This document shows, one piece after another, positions 1-8,945 of a stretch of DNA of 64,000 nucleotides; the first letter of the stretch is position 1, and the number at the start of each line of letters is the position of its first letter. Origin of the DNA: Caulobacter rhizosphaerae. GTDB lineage: Bacteria > Pseudomonadota > Alphaproteobacteria > Caulobacterales > Caulobacteraceae. The notes under the pieces were generated by a model, which was not told the origin of the DNA, searched no databases, and was given only the letters and a program-made list of their open reading frames with translations. The stretch spans positions 620,001-684,000 of the forward strand of contig NZ_CP048815.1 in NCBI RefSeq assembly GCF_010977555.1, read 5' to 3'. A program made the position numbers and the translations under genes.

Positions 1-19
1 CTGCAACAGGACGCGTCCC

Positions 20-376
20 ATGTTTCTCGGCGCCATGTTTCCAGGCGGTCTGGTCGGCGTGGCGCTGCTGCTCGGGCGCCTGGCCGCCGCGGCGGTGCTG
101 GCCCTTGTGATGCGCGGCTTCGTGCAGGACGCGCCGTGGGCGGTCTTTCCGATCATTGTTCTCGCGGCCAGCCTGGCGGCCGGGCTTCTGACCCGCTTCG
201 CCTCGGCCTGCTGTGCGGTCTTGTTGACGGTCGGCGCGGGGAGGGCGGATGGAGCGATGGCCGCCGTCCTGGCGCTCAACGCCTTGCATGTCGTCGGGCT
301 GGTGCTCACCGGAGGAGGGGCCTATTCGCTGGACGCGCGGCTGTTCGGCCGGCGCGTGATCCGGCTGGACGACTGA
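20..376 (+). CDS. DoxX-like small membrane protein
   Basis: The 118-residue protein is almost entirely hydrophobic, with about four membrane segments (roughly residues 7-30, 37-60, 62-76 and 80-100). It ends in GAYSLDARLFGRRVI, a tail typical of DoxX/DoxX-like inner-membrane proteins. The family's role is poorly defined; some members are linked to redox or thiol stress. The gene starts at an ATG 19 bases into the window, so upstream context is missing, and an earlier start outside the window cannot be excluded. It lies about 105 bases before an AraC regulator on the same strand, which may or may not share its transcript. The family call is from pattern; the function is unknown. Confidence 0.6.
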   Translation: MFLGAMFPGGLVGVALLLGRLAAAAVLALVMRGFVQDAPWAVFPIIVLAASLAAGLLTRFASACCAVLLTVGAGRADGAMAAVLALNALHVVGLVLTGGGAYSLDARLFGRRVIRLDD

Positions 377-481
377 CCCGGCCACCCGATCGGGCGACGG
401 GCGCCTACCCGTTCGGGATTTACCGGATCTCGCCTTCGACCGATCGTCCGGCCATGTCCTTGCCACCAGGGGAAGCATGCC

Positions 482-1378
482 ATGACCGTTGGTAGCGTCG
501 CGGAAAAGCAATCCGGCCTCGCGGACGTCTTCGCCGCCCCGGCCCGGGCGGGCAAGCTGAAGGTGGCGGCGGTCGAGATCCGGCTGCCGGAGCCGTCGCT
601 GGACGTCACGCCCCCGCCGCTCCGGATCGACGCCCTGATCGTCCGGCTGCAGCTGAGCGACTACCGCGGGCAGCGCTACTGGGAGGACGGCGTGGCCGCC
701 CCGATCCGTGACATCGCGGCGGGCGAGATCCTGTTCCACGACCTGCGGCGCGGCCCGCGACTGGTGCTCGACCAGTCCTATCACGCGCTGCACGTCCACA
801 TTCCCCGCGCCGCCTTCGACGCGATCGCCGCGGACTCCAACGCCGTTCCGATCGGTGATCTCGACTACGCCCCGGGCGTGGGTCTCGAGGACCCGACGAT
901 CGCCGGCCTGGGCGCCTCGATCCTGACCGGCCTGCGGGTGGGCCTGGCCCGGAACCAACCGTTCGTCGACCATCTGGTCCTGGCCCTGGCCGCTCACGTG
1001 GCCGGCCGCTATGGCGGCATGACGGCCAAGCCGCGCGCCGTGCGGGGCGGGCTCGCGCCGTGGCAGGCGCGCCGGGCTCGCGAGATCCTCGCCGCCAACC
1101 TGGATGGCGGGGCGCCGCTGGCCGAGGTGGCGCGTCAGTGCGGTCTGTCGGTGGGACATTTCTCGCGGTCGTTCCGGCAATCGTTCGGGACCACGCCGCA
1201 CCAGTGGCTGGTGCAGCGGCGGCTGGAAGCGGCCAAGGACCTGATCCGCTCGTGCCGCATGCCCTTGTCGAACGTGGCGCTCAGCTGCGGCTTCGCCGAC
1301 CAGAGCCACCTGACGCGGGTGTTCACTCGGGAGGTCGGGGCCAGTCCGGCCGCCTGGCGCCGAGAGGTGCAGCAATAG
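482..1378 (+). CDS. AraC family transcriptional regulator
   Basis: The 298-residue protein has a variable N-terminal part (about 1-190) and a C-terminal double helix-turn-helix of the AraC/XylS type. The first helix-turn-helix lies near residues 212-233 (LAEVARQCGLSVGHFSRSF) and the second near 261-284 (LSNVALSCGFADQSHLTRVF), followed by the usual GASPAAWR tail. The N-terminal region shows no recognised sugar-binding cupin motif, so the effector cannot be predicted. The stop is only 3 bases from the convergent stop of the lactonase gene. Possible targets are the DoxX-like gene upstream or the gene itself. Confidence 0.88.
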   Translation: MTVGSVAEKQSGLADVFAAPARAGKLKVAAVEIRLPEPSLDVTPPPLRIDALIVRLQLSDYRGQRYWEDGVAAPIRDIAAGEILFHDLRRGPRLVLDQSYHALHVHIPRAAFDAIAADSNAVPIGDLDYAPGVGLEDPTIAGLGASILTGLRVGLARNQPFVDHLVLALAAHVAGRYGGMTAKPRAVRGGLAPWQARRAREILAANLDGGAPLAEVARQCGLSVGHFSRSFRQSFGTTPHQWLVQRRLEAAKDLIRSCRMPLSNVALSCGFADQSHLTRVFTREVGASPAAWRREVQQ

Positions 1379-1381
1379 GGC

Positions 1382-2389
1382 TCAGACCGCCAGCTTCCGG
1401 GCCTTGATCCGTACCCGGACCACACGGTGGTTGGACGACATGTAGAGGTGGCCGTCCGCGGCCAGTTCGCAGTTGGAGATCACGTCGTCGGCCCGGATGA
1501 TCCCGATCCGCTTGCCGGCTGGGGTGAAGATCGAGATCCCGTCCTTGCTGGAGGCCCACAGGTTGCCGGCGCGGTCGACCTTCAGGCCGTCGCCGCCACC
1601 GACGCCGGTCGCGGCGCTGTCGACGAACTGCCGGCGGGCGGTCGGCGCGCCCTTGGCGTCCAGGTCCCAGGCCACCCAGCCGGACTTGCGGTCGGTGGCG
1701 TACAGCGTCCGGCCGTCGGGCGACAGGCCGATGCCGTTGGGCTCGACGGTCCTGTCGATGATCGTCAGGCTGTTGTCGGCTCCCAGGCGATAGACGCCGG
1801 CATAGTCGGTCTGGCGGTAGGGCGAGCGCCAGTCGCCCTTCAGACCCCAGGGCGGATCGGTGAAGTAGATCGCCCCGTCGCGGGCCAGGACCAGGTCGTT
1901 GGGGCTGTTGAGGCGCTTGCCCTCGAAGCTGGCGGCCAGCACCGTTTTCTTCTTGGTCTTCAGGTCGATGCGCGAGACGCAGCGATTGCCGCTGTCGCCG
2001 ACCACCAGCCCGCCGCGCGCCAGGATCAGGCCGTTCGAGCCGGCCTCGCGCAGGCTGTTGGTCTCCGGACCGGCATAGCCGGAGGGCGACAGCCAGACCG
2101 CTCCCCCCGCCGACGGCGACCAGCGCAGGATCTTGTTGGCCGGAACGTCCGAGACCAGCAGGAAGCCGTCCTTGCCGCCGACCCAGACCGGCCCCTCGCT
2201 CCAGGTGAAGCCGTCCAGCACCTGCTCGACCGGCGCGTCGGCGTCGACCAAGGCGTCCAGGGCCGGGTCCAGGCGCTCGACCTTGCCCACCACGGGGTAG
2301 ACCTGGGTCTTGGCGAGCACGGGCGCGGCGGCGAGGGTCAGGATCGAGGCCGCCACGCCGCGGCGGGTCATCGGCAAGGCTTGGCTCAC
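1382..2389 (-). CDS. SMP-30/gluconolactonase family protein, exported
   Basis: This is a six-bladed beta-propeller of the SMP-30/gluconolactonase/LRE type, which hydrolyses sugar or other lactones using a bound divalent metal. Visible family features are FTWSEGPVW near the start of the propeller, the NSPNDL stretch, and VEPNGIGLSPDGRTLY. The N-terminus carries an export signal with twin arginines (TRRGVAASILTLAAAPVLA), so it probably acts in the periplasm. The GTG start at 2389 overlaps the stop of the DUF2339 gene (GTGA), suggesting translational coupling. An ATG at 2371 would give a tighter signal peptide. Substrate is unknown. Confidence 0.82.
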   Translation of the reverse strand: MSQALPMTRRGVAASILTLAAAPVLAKTQVYPVVGKVERLDPALDALVDADAPVEQVLDGFTWSEGPVWVGGKDGFLLVSDVPANKILRWSPSAGGAVWLSPSGYAGPETNSLREAGSNGLILARGGLVVGDSGNRCVSRIDLKTKKKTVLAASFEGKRLNSPNDLVLARDGAIYFTDPPWGLKGDWRSPYRQTDYAGVYRLGADNSLTIIDRTVEPNGIGLSPDGRTLYATDRKSGWVAWDLDAKGAPTARRQFVDSAATGVGGGDGLKVDRAGNLWASSKDGISIFTPAGKRIGIIRADDVISNCELAADGHLYMSSNHRVVRVRIKARKLAV

Positions 2390-5300
2390 GGGGCGGGGCT
2401 CCTGTCGTCGGGTTGGGCGGTCGGCGAATCGTCAGCCTTGATCTTGTGCCCCGCGTTGAGCCGACGCGCCACCAGGGCGCCGGCGATGAACAGGGCGCCG
2501 ACCGCCAGGAACGAGGCGGCGCGGACCACGCCGTCCAGGGTGGCCATGTCGAACAGCAGCACCTTGGCGGCGGTGGCCAGCAGCACGACCAGACCCAACC
2601 AGCGCAAGGCCGCATCCTTGCGGGCCGAGGCGCGGAACAGCACGATCAGGCCGAACACCGTCCAGACCGCCGAGAAGGTCCAGGTTTCCAGTCCGCCGCG
2701 ATCCAGGCCCTGGCGCATATCGGCGCCATGGAACGCGAAGCGGGTCAGCAAGGTGACCAGGGCGAACAACGCGCCGACCGAGGCGCACAGCGCGGCGCGA
2801 TCAAGGGCGCCGTGTCCCCGCCGCAGGCTCAGCGCCGCCCCCGCCCCGCCGGCGTAGAGGGCCAGGACCAGCGCCACGTGGGCGGCCGAGGCCATCGGCG
2901 TTTCGGATGGTCCCCACCACGGGCTGGCCAGCCAGCCGAACACCAGCAGGGCCACGGCCAGGGCCGTCCAGCCGGCGGCGGGCGCGGCGGCGTGCAGCCA
3001 GGCGGCCCGCGAGGCGCGCAGGCGATCCAGGCGGAAGGCCCGGGCGGTCAGCAGGGCGATCACCGCATAGGCGCAGGCCTCGGCCCGGCCGATGGCGGCG
3101 ATATCCATGGCCGCGCCGTGGAAGGCGTGACGGACGACGGTCACCGCCCACAACAGGGCGAAGACCGCCGCGGCGGCGAACCAGCCGCGGCTCCAGCGGT
3201 CCGCCGGATCGGGCCGGAAGTGGGCGGTCGCCGCCAACAGCAGGGCCGGCGCCAGGAAGGTCAGCAACAGGTCGTTGAGCAGCGGCAGGCCGGCGGCCAT
3301 CCGGCCTTCGCCCCACCAGGGATGCAGGAAGAGGCCGCCGGCCAGCAGGCCGTAGGACGCCCCCAGGGTGACGACGACGATCAGCCGCCAGCGGGCGATC
3401 GGACCATCGTCGGGGCGGCCGCGTCGGGCCAGCAGCAGGCCGGCGCTCAGCACCAGGGCCGTGCGCAGCGAGGCTTCCAGCAGGGGCTCGGCGCCGGCGG
3501 GCGGCGGGACCCAGCGGGCCAGCACCGCATGCAGGATCAGGAACAGGCCCGCCAGGAGGGTCAGCAGGGCGGCGGTCGACAGGGCCTCGGCCTCCGTCCG
3601 GTGGTCGCGTCGCGCCGCGCCGACGGTCCGCCCGGCGGCGGCCAGGGCGATGACAGCCACGGCGGTGACCAGGGCCAAGCGCGGTAGGGACAGGGCGCCG
3701 CTCGCCGCGTCCAGCACGAAGCTTGGGCGCAGCGTCGTGGCCAGGGTGACGACAGCTCCGGCCACGGCCGTGGCGGCCAGGCCACGCCAGGGTCGGCGGT
3801 TGGCGACCGCCGCCAGGGCCAGGGCGGCCAGGGCCATGGCCGCGGGTTCGGCATGATGCGGCGTCAGGCCATGGACGGTCAGGAACAGCAGCTCTGCGGC
3901 GGCGGCGATCCACAGGCCCAGGCCGACGTCCTGCTTCGGGTCCTCGACCCGGCGGGCCAGCAGGACCGCGCCGGCGGCCAGCAAGGCGGCGGCCAGGCCG
4001 CTGGCCAGAGCCGCGGCATGATCGTCGAAGCGTCCGGGCAGGCCATCGAGCAGCGGCCAGGCGAGATTGGCCAGCGCCATGGCTCCGATGGCGGCGATGG
4101 CCAGCAGCGTCGTGCGCACCTGGACCGCTGCCGAACGGCTTAGCGCCGCGGCCAGGCCGGCGCCGGCGATCACGACGGTCAGGCCGAACACCTCGGCGAA
4201 GATCGGCCAGGCCCCGTTCGGCGTGGTCGGGTGCGAGACCCCCAGCCGATGGGCCGACAGAAGGCCCAGGATCGCCGAGGCGGCCGGGGCGGCGAAGGCC
4301 CAGGCCGGCGCGCGGCCGAACGCCGCCAGGGTCGCGGCGGCCAAGATCAGCAGGGCCGCCAGGATCGGCGCGGCGTCGGCGTCGCCCAGCCGCCAGAGGC
4401 CCAGCGCTCCCAGGCTGACGGCGAGAAGGGCGATCAGCGGCAGGCGCTGGAAGAGGTCAGTCCCGGCGGCCGCGGGCCTCGGGTCGGGCCGGAGCGTGGC
4501 CAGCGCCGGACCGGCCAGGGCGACGGCCAGCAGCAGGGCCAGATCGGCCTCGCGTCCTCGCGCCAGCGCCGCCAGGCTCCAGAACGCCAGGCCAGCCAGG
4601 GTGGCCAGGCCGGTCGGTCCCCAGCGGCGCAGAGCGGCGACGGCGGGCCCGGTCGCCCCCAGCAGCATCAGGTAGCCTTGCAAGGCCAGCGGCGGCCAGG
4701 CGCCCTGGCGGGTGATGGCCGGGGCCAGGAAGGCGCCCAGCAGGGCCAGCAGGGCCAGGGCCTCGCCGTGCAACAGGGCCAGGGCCAGCAGGCCGTCAGA
4801 CACCGCCGTGATCAGCACCGCCGCCAGCGGGAGCGGGATCAGTTGGTAAAGCACGTGGGCGGCCCAGATCGCGCCATAGAGCGTGACAGCGCCCGCTCCG
4901 GCCGCGGTGGCGGCGGCCAGGGCGTGGCGTCCGCCCGGGGCCCTGGTCTGGCGGCGGATCCACTCGCTGGCGGCGATCATCAGAAAGCCCATGACGACGG
5001 CGGCCGCGATGCGGAACGGCGGGGTGAACACCCCCCGCTGGGCGGCGTAGACCACCAGCAGCAGGCCGCCCAGAGCCAATCCTCCGCCGCCCAGCCAGGC
5101 CAGGCCGTTCTCGGCCAGCCAGGTCGAGGCCTGGGCCCAGGTGACGCTTGGCCGCAGTTGGGAGGCCAGTGGGGGCGGCTGGCGGCGGGCGGGCGCGAGC
5201 GGCGCGTCGGGCCCCGTGGCCATTGTCGGGATGGTCATCGGCCGCGCCGCGTCGGCGGAGTCCTGGGCCGTCAACGTCGGTTCGGACGGCTTCGGCGACG

Positions 5301-5466
5301 CGGCCGCCGGCGCGGCCTGGACCTGCGGCGCGGCCTGGTCGGAGCGGCGCGGAGCGACCGTCGGCGGGGCGCTCGACAGGATGCGGACCTTGGCCTCCAG
5401 CTTGTCCAGCCGTCGATTCAGGTACAGCGCCCAGACGCCCAGGGCGACGATGATCAGCCAGGTCAC
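2386..5466 (-). CDS. DUF2339 giant polytopic membrane protein
   Basis: The 1026-residue protein starts with a membrane segment, then a short coiled stretch (LNRRLDKLEAKVRIL), then a Pro/Ala-rich linker to about residue 115. After that come some 25 or more membrane helices reaching to the C-terminus. This layout (N-terminal helix, coiled coil, linker, long helical array beginning near WLAENGLAWLGG) is that of the DUF2339 family, whose function is unknown. Composition is extremely Ala/Leu-rich, so the complementary strand is also largely open. Its stop overlaps the start of the lactonase gene. It diverges from the flotillin-like gene at 5745; both are envelope proteins. Confidence 0.85.
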   Translation of the reverse strand: MTWLIIVALGVWALYLNRRLDKLEAKVRILSSAPPTVAPRRSDQAAPQVQAAPAAASPKPSEPTLTAQDSADAARPMTIPTMATGPDAPLAPARRQPPPLASQLRPSVTWAQASTWLAENGLAWLGGGGLALGGLLLVVYAAQRGVFTPPFRIAAAVVMGFLMIAASEWIRRQTRAPGGRHALAAATAAGAGAVTLYGAIWAAHVLYQLIPLPLAAVLITAVSDGLLALALLHGEALALLALLGAFLAPAITRQGAWPPLALQGYLMLLGATGPAVAALRRWGPTGLATLAGLAFWSLAALARGREADLALLLAVALAGPALATLRPDPRPAAAGTDLFQRLPLIALLAVSLGALGLWRLGDADAAPILAALLILAAATLAAFGRAPAWAFAAPAASAILGLLSAHRLGVSHPTTPNGAWPIFAEVFGLTVVIAGAGLAAALSRSAAVQVRTTLLAIAAIGAMALANLAWPLLDGLPGRFDDHAAALASGLAAALLAAGAVLLARRVEDPKQDVGLGLWIAAAAELLFLTVHGLTPHHAEPAAMALAALALAAVANRRPWRGLAATAVAGAVVTLATTLRPSFVLDAASGALSLPRLALVTAVAVIALAAAGRTVGAARRDHRTEAEALSTAALLTLLAGLFLILHAVLARWVPPPAGAEPLLEASLRTALVLSAGLLLARRGRPDDGPIARWRLIVVVTLGASYGLLAGGLFLHPWWGEGRMAAGLPLLNDLLLTFLAPALLLAATAHFRPDPADRWSRGWFAAAAVFALLWAVTVVRHAFHGAAMDIAAIGRAEACAYAVIALLTARAFRLDRLRASRAAWLHAAAPAAGWTALAVALLVFGWLASPWWGPSETPMASAAHVALVLALYAGGAGAALSLRRGHGALDRAALCASVGALFALVTLLTRFAFHGADMRQGLDRGGLETWTFSAVWTVFGLIVLFRASARKDAALRWLGLVVLLATAAKVLLFDMATLDGVVRAASFLAVGALFIAGALVARRLNAGHKIKADDSPTAQPDDRSPAP

Positions 5467-5744
5467 GGATACGCCCCTACCCAGGCCCCCGGCCTGTCAG
5501 CCGCGAGTTGTGCCCCAACACCCTGACGCCCGTCCAGCGCCGCGGCGACAAGGCCCAGGTCAAACAAGACGGATTGGGACCGGGCGAACGGGCCTTCGTG
5601 AACTTCATGTAACGGAGTTCTCGCGTCCGTGATCCGATGTGATCGCCCCATGATTGCGCGGCGCCGCGGCATGCATACTTGAAGCGTGGCCGCTGATTCA
5701 TGGAGCGATCATCGCTTCCCAGGCGGCCACATGGGGCTACCTAA
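5467..5744. promoter_or_regulatory. Divergent intergenic region with a nested hairpin
   Basis: These 278 bases separate the DUF2339 gene from the flotillin-like gene and must hold both promoters. The only clear structure is a nested inverted repeat just before the flotillin start: outer arms TGGCCGC (5687-5693) and GCGGCCA (5723-5729) enclose an inner pair, GGAGCGAT and ATCGCTTCC (5702-5719). It could be an operator or an RNA hairpin in the 5' leader. No promoter elements could be assigned with confidence. Confidence 0.35.
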
Positions 5745-7751
5745 ATGTCTAACCTCTTGGCGTTGGGACCGCTGGTCGGTTCGGCGCTTTTCGTCGTGCT
5801 CGCGGCGGTGTTCGTGGCCGCGTCGGGCATGGTCCGCTACATCGGCAACAACCGCGTGGCGGTAGTCGAGAAGCTGTGGAGCCGACGCGGCTCGATCGCC
5901 GGCGGCCTGATCGCGCTGAAGGAGGAGGCGGGCTTCCAGCCCGACGTCCTGCGCGGGGGCCTGCACTTCTTCTTCCCGTTCCAGTACCGCCTGCACGTCC
6001 AGTCCCTGGTGACCATTCCCCAGGGCCGGATCGGCTATGTCTTCGCCCGTGACGGCGCGCCGCTGGAGGCCGACCAAACCCTGGCCACCCACCCGGCCGG
6101 CGTCGATTTCCAGGACGCGCGCAAGTTCCTCGAGGCCGGCGGCCAGAAGGGCCCGCAGCGCAAGATCCTGCGCGAGGGCGCCTACGCCATCAACCTGGCC
6201 CAGTTCGTGGTGGTGACCAAGGACCGCACCTTCGCGCTGAGCCTGGAGCGCAGCGAGGCCGACCTGCTGGAGCAGATGGCCGAGATCATCGAGGAACGCG
6301 GCGGCTTCGAGCCGGTCGTGATCAAGGACGCCGACGACCAGATCGGGGTGATCACCGTCCATGACGGCCCCGGCCTGCCGTCGGGCGAGCTGATCGCGCC
6401 GCTGGTCGGCGTCGATCCCGAGGACACGGCGACCTACCACAACAGCTTCCAGGAGGCCGGCAAGTTCCTGGCCGCGGGCGGCCGCAAGGGTCGCCAGCTG
6501 CAGGTGCTGGTCGAGGGCACCTATTACATCAACCGCCTGTTCGCGACCGTCGAGCGGATCGACAAGACCGTGGTCGAGGTCGGCCAGGTGGGCGTGGTGG
6601 TGTCCTATACCGGCGCGCTGGGCGCCGACACCTCGGGCGAGGGCTATCGCCACGGGGAACTGGTCGCCAACGGCGAGCGCGGCGTGTGGCGCGACCCGCT
6701 GCTGCCGGGCAAGTACGCCTTCAACACCTATGCCGGGCGCGTGACCATGGTGCCGACCACCAACTTCATCCTGAAGTGGGAGACGATGGCCGTGGGCTCG
6801 CACAAGTTCGACGAGAACCTGGCCGAGGTGTCGCTGATCACCCGCGACGCGTTCGAGCCGACCCTGCCGGTCTCGGTCGTGGTGCACATCGACTACCGCA
6901 AGGCGCCGCTGGTCATCCAAAGGTTCGGCGACATCAAGAAGCTGGTCGAGCAGACCCTGGACCCGATGGTCAGCGCCTATTTCAAGAACATCGGCCAGAC
7001 CCGCACCCTGATCGAGCTGCTGCAGGACCGCAGCGCCATCCAGAGCCAGTCGAGCGAGGAGATGAAGGCCAAGTTCGGCCTCTATAACCTCGAGCTCCAG
7101 GAGGTGCTGATCGGCACGCCGCGTCCGTCGGCCAGCGGCGACGACCAGATCGAGAAGATCCTGACCCAGCTTCGCCAGCGGCAGATCGCCGACGAGCAGA
7201 TCGGCACCTATGAGCGACAGAAGTTCGCCGCCCAGAAGGAGCGCGAGCTGCGCGAGGCCGAGGCCCTGGCCAAGCAGCAGACGGCGATCACCGAAAGCCA
7301 GCTGTCGATCCAGGTGCAGCAGAACGCCGGCAAGGCCAGCCTGGCCCGCTCGGAACAGGAAGCCCAGCAGCGCCGGACCCTGGCCAAGGCCGACGCCGAC
7401 GCCACCCGCCTGCTGGGCGAGGGCGAGGCCGGCAAGGTCGTGGCCCTGGCCCGGGCCGAGGCCGAACGGGTCAGCAAGGTGGGCCTGGCCACCGCCGAGG
7501 CCATCGCCAGCCAGGTCGAGGCCTCGGGCGGCGCCCGCTACCAGCTGGCCCGCCAGGTGGCCGAGCGCTTCGCCGAGGCCCTGGAGACCAGCGGCGTCGA
7601 CGTGGTGCCCAAGGTCTCGATCACCGGGGCCGGCGGCGAGGGCGGGGCCAATGGCGGGGTCATGCAGGCCCTGCTGACCCTGCTGATGTCCGAGAAGCTG
7701 GGCCTGGCCGTCGACGCCAGCGACCAGCGGGCAGCGGAGGAGGTCGAGTAG
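5745..7751 (+). CDS. SPFH/flotillin-like membrane scaffold protein
   Basis: The 668-residue protein has one N-terminal membrane helix (about 9-29), an SPFH/band-7 core, and a long Ala/Glu/Gln-rich coiled coil (about 470-620) of the flotillin type, rich in KADADA and ARAEAE patterns. Such proteins form membrane-associated oligomers in functional microdomains. It is longer than typical flotillins because the region before and within the SPFH core holds three related units starting near residues 95, 199 and 281. The first two share FLxAGGxKGxQ followed by an xxEGxYxIN motif. The ATG start follows a hairpin-rich leader and has no strong ribosome site. Cargo is unknown. Confidence 0.85.
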   Translation: MSNLLALGPLVGSALFVVLAAVFVAASGMVRYIGNNRVAVVEKLWSRRGSIAGGLIALKEEAGFQPDVLRGGLHFFFPFQYRLHVQSLVTIPQGRIGYVFARDGAPLEADQTLATHPAGVDFQDARKFLEAGGQKGPQRKILREGAYAINLAQFVVVTKDRTFALSLERSEADLLEQMAEIIEERGGFEPVVIKDADDQIGVITVHDGPGLPSGELIAPLVGVDPEDTATYHNSFQEAGKFLAAGGRKGRQLQVLVEGTYYINRLFATVERIDKTVVEVGQVGVVVSYTGALGADTSGEGYRHGELVANGERGVWRDPLLPGKYAFNTYAGRVTMVPTTNFILKWETMAVGSHKFDENLAEVSLITRDAFEPTLPVSVVVHIDYRKAPLVIQRFGDIKKLVEQTLDPMVSAYFKNIGQTRTLIELLQDRSAIQSQSSEEMKAKFGLYNLELQEVLIGTPRPSASGDDQIEKILTQLRQRQIADEQIGTYERQKFAAQKERELREAEALAKQQTAITESQLSIQVQQNAGKASLARSEQEAQQRRTLAKADADATRLLGEGEAGKVVALARAEAERVSKVGLATAEAIASQVEASGGARYQLARQVAERFAEALETSGVDVVPKVSITGAGGEGGANGGVMQALLTLLMSEKLGLAVDASDQRAAEEVE

Positions 7752-7782
7752 GCGCTTCAGCCCGAAAGGGTTGAACCCGCCG

Positions 7783-7822
7783 TCGTCATCCCGGACAGCC
7801 TCACGAGGCGTCCGGGATGACG
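7783..7822. repeat. Palindromic repeat (GTCATCCCGGAC type), possible terminator
   Basis: A hairpin with arms TCGTCATCCCGGAC and GTCCGGGATGACGA encloses a 12-base loop. It lies about 31 bases after the flotillin-like stop and is followed by TCCTTTT, so it may end that transcript. The arm sequence belongs to the same GTCATCC family as the elements at 8786-8913 and 49963-49991. Confidence 0.6.
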
Positions 7823-7917
7823 ATCCTTTTGGGGCGTCCAGCCGTTTCGCCGTGCTTGTCTCGGCCGGGCGATGTGCGTAGGCAGGCCGCGTCACCGCCA
7901 GTTCCCGAGGCTTTCCC

Positions 7918-8769
7918 ATGACCGTCGTCGTCCTGCAGACCGCCCGCGCCCGCGTCGAACTGCTGCCCGCCCTGGGCGGTTCGGTGGGCCGGTTCACCTG
8001 GGACGGCCGCGACCTGCTGCGGCCGGCGCCGGCCGGAACCACCGAGGTGCTCGACACCGGCAACTTCGCCCTGGTCCCGTTCTGCAACCGCATCCGCGAC
8101 GGGCGCTTCAGCTTCGGCGGCCGCGACGTCGCCCTGTCGCCGAACCTGGCAGACCATCCGCACGCCTTGCACGGCCAGGCCTGGCGCGGGGCCTGGACCG
8201 TCGTGTCGGCGGCCGAGACAGAGGCTGTTCTCGCCTTCGACCATCCGCCCGGCGAATGGCCCTGGGGCTGGCGCGCCGAGCAGCGTTTCACCCTGGGCGA
8301 GGCGGGCCTGCGCCAGGACCTGTCGGTGACCAATACCGGCGACCAGCCGATGCCCGTCGGCCTGGGTTTCCACCCCTATTTCCCGGCCCGCGACGGCGAG
8401 CGGCTGCAGGCGGGCGTGACCGGCGTCTGGCTGACCGACGAGGACTGCCTGCCCACCCGCCATGTCGAGGGCGTCTGGCGCTCGGACTGGGCGGCCGGCG
8501 CCCCGACCGCGGTCGGCGAATTGATCGACAACTGCTACACGGGCTGGACCGGCGTCGCGACCCTGTCGGCGCCGGGCGGGGCGAGCACCACCCTGACGGC
8601 GTCGCCCGAGTGCCGCTGGCTGCACGTCTATTCGCCGCCGGGGGCCGACTTCGTCTGCGCCGAACCGGTGGCCAACCGCCCGGATCCGTTCACCGGCGAC
8701 GACAGCGGGATCAAGGTCCTGGCGCCGGGCGAGACGGCGTCCGTGTGGATGAACGTCGCGTCGAGCTAG
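7918..8769 (+). CDS. Aldose 1-epimerase (mutarotase)
   Basis: The 283-residue protein matches the galactose mutarotase fold in length and motifs. An HPHALHG segment near residue 81 holds the first conserved histidine, GLGFHPYF near 143 holds the catalytic histidine, and CAEPVANRPD near 245 holds the expected catalytic glutamate. The family interconverts alpha and beta anomers of aldoses; the exact sugar is not predictable. The ATG at 7918 begins MTVVVLQTARARVELLPALGG, the usual start of this family. The gene stands alone between two palindromic repeats. Confidence 0.9.
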   Translation: MTVVVLQTARARVELLPALGGSVGRFTWDGRDLLRPAPAGTTEVLDTGNFALVPFCNRIRDGRFSFGGRDVALSPNLADHPHALHGQAWRGAWTVVSAAETEAVLAFDHPPGEWPWGWRAEQRFTLGEAGLRQDLSVTNTGDQPMPVGLGFHPYFPARDGERLQAGVTGVWLTDEDCLPTRHVEGVWRSDWAAGAPTAVGELIDNCYTGWTGVATLSAPGGASTTLTASPECRWLHVYSPPGADFVCAEPVANRPDPFTGDDSGIKVLAPGETASVWMNVASS

Positions 8770-8785
8770 GGCTTACTCTTTTGGT

Positions 8786-8913
8786 CGTCATCCCGGGCCT
8801 CGTGCCCGGGACCCCTGGTTCAGCCGACGGTGAAGCGCCGTGGCGCGCGGGCGCGCCACCCTTCCGCACCTGCGGCGGACAGAGGGGTTCCGGGCACAAG
8901 GCCCGGAATGACG
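8786..8913. repeat. Inverted repeat element, GTCATCCCGGGCC family
   Basis: Two arms of about 31 bases (8786-8816 and 8883-8913) are near-perfect reverse complements, starting CGTCATCCCGGGCCTCGTG. They are separated by 66 bases that themselves contain a CGCGCGGGCGCGCC hairpin. The element fills the gap between the convergent epimerase and fixK genes and may act as a bidirectional terminator. It carries no open reading frame with coding features. Confidence 0.7.
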
Positions 8914-8945
8914 GTTGAAAAAAGGACTGGTGAAGGGCCCGAGCC

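Noticed and set aside
1427..5526. Very long open frames on the plus strand opposite the lactonase and DUF2339 genes
   Set aside because: They are Gly/Arg/Gln-rich shadows of the Ala/Leu-rich minus-strand genes, with no domain, ribosome site or normal composition.
5709..8333. An 874-codon open frame on the minus strand across the flotillin-like gene
   Set aside because: It is the complement of a coding frame, has low-complexity His/Gly/Leu composition and matches no family; the SPFH protein on the other strand is clear.
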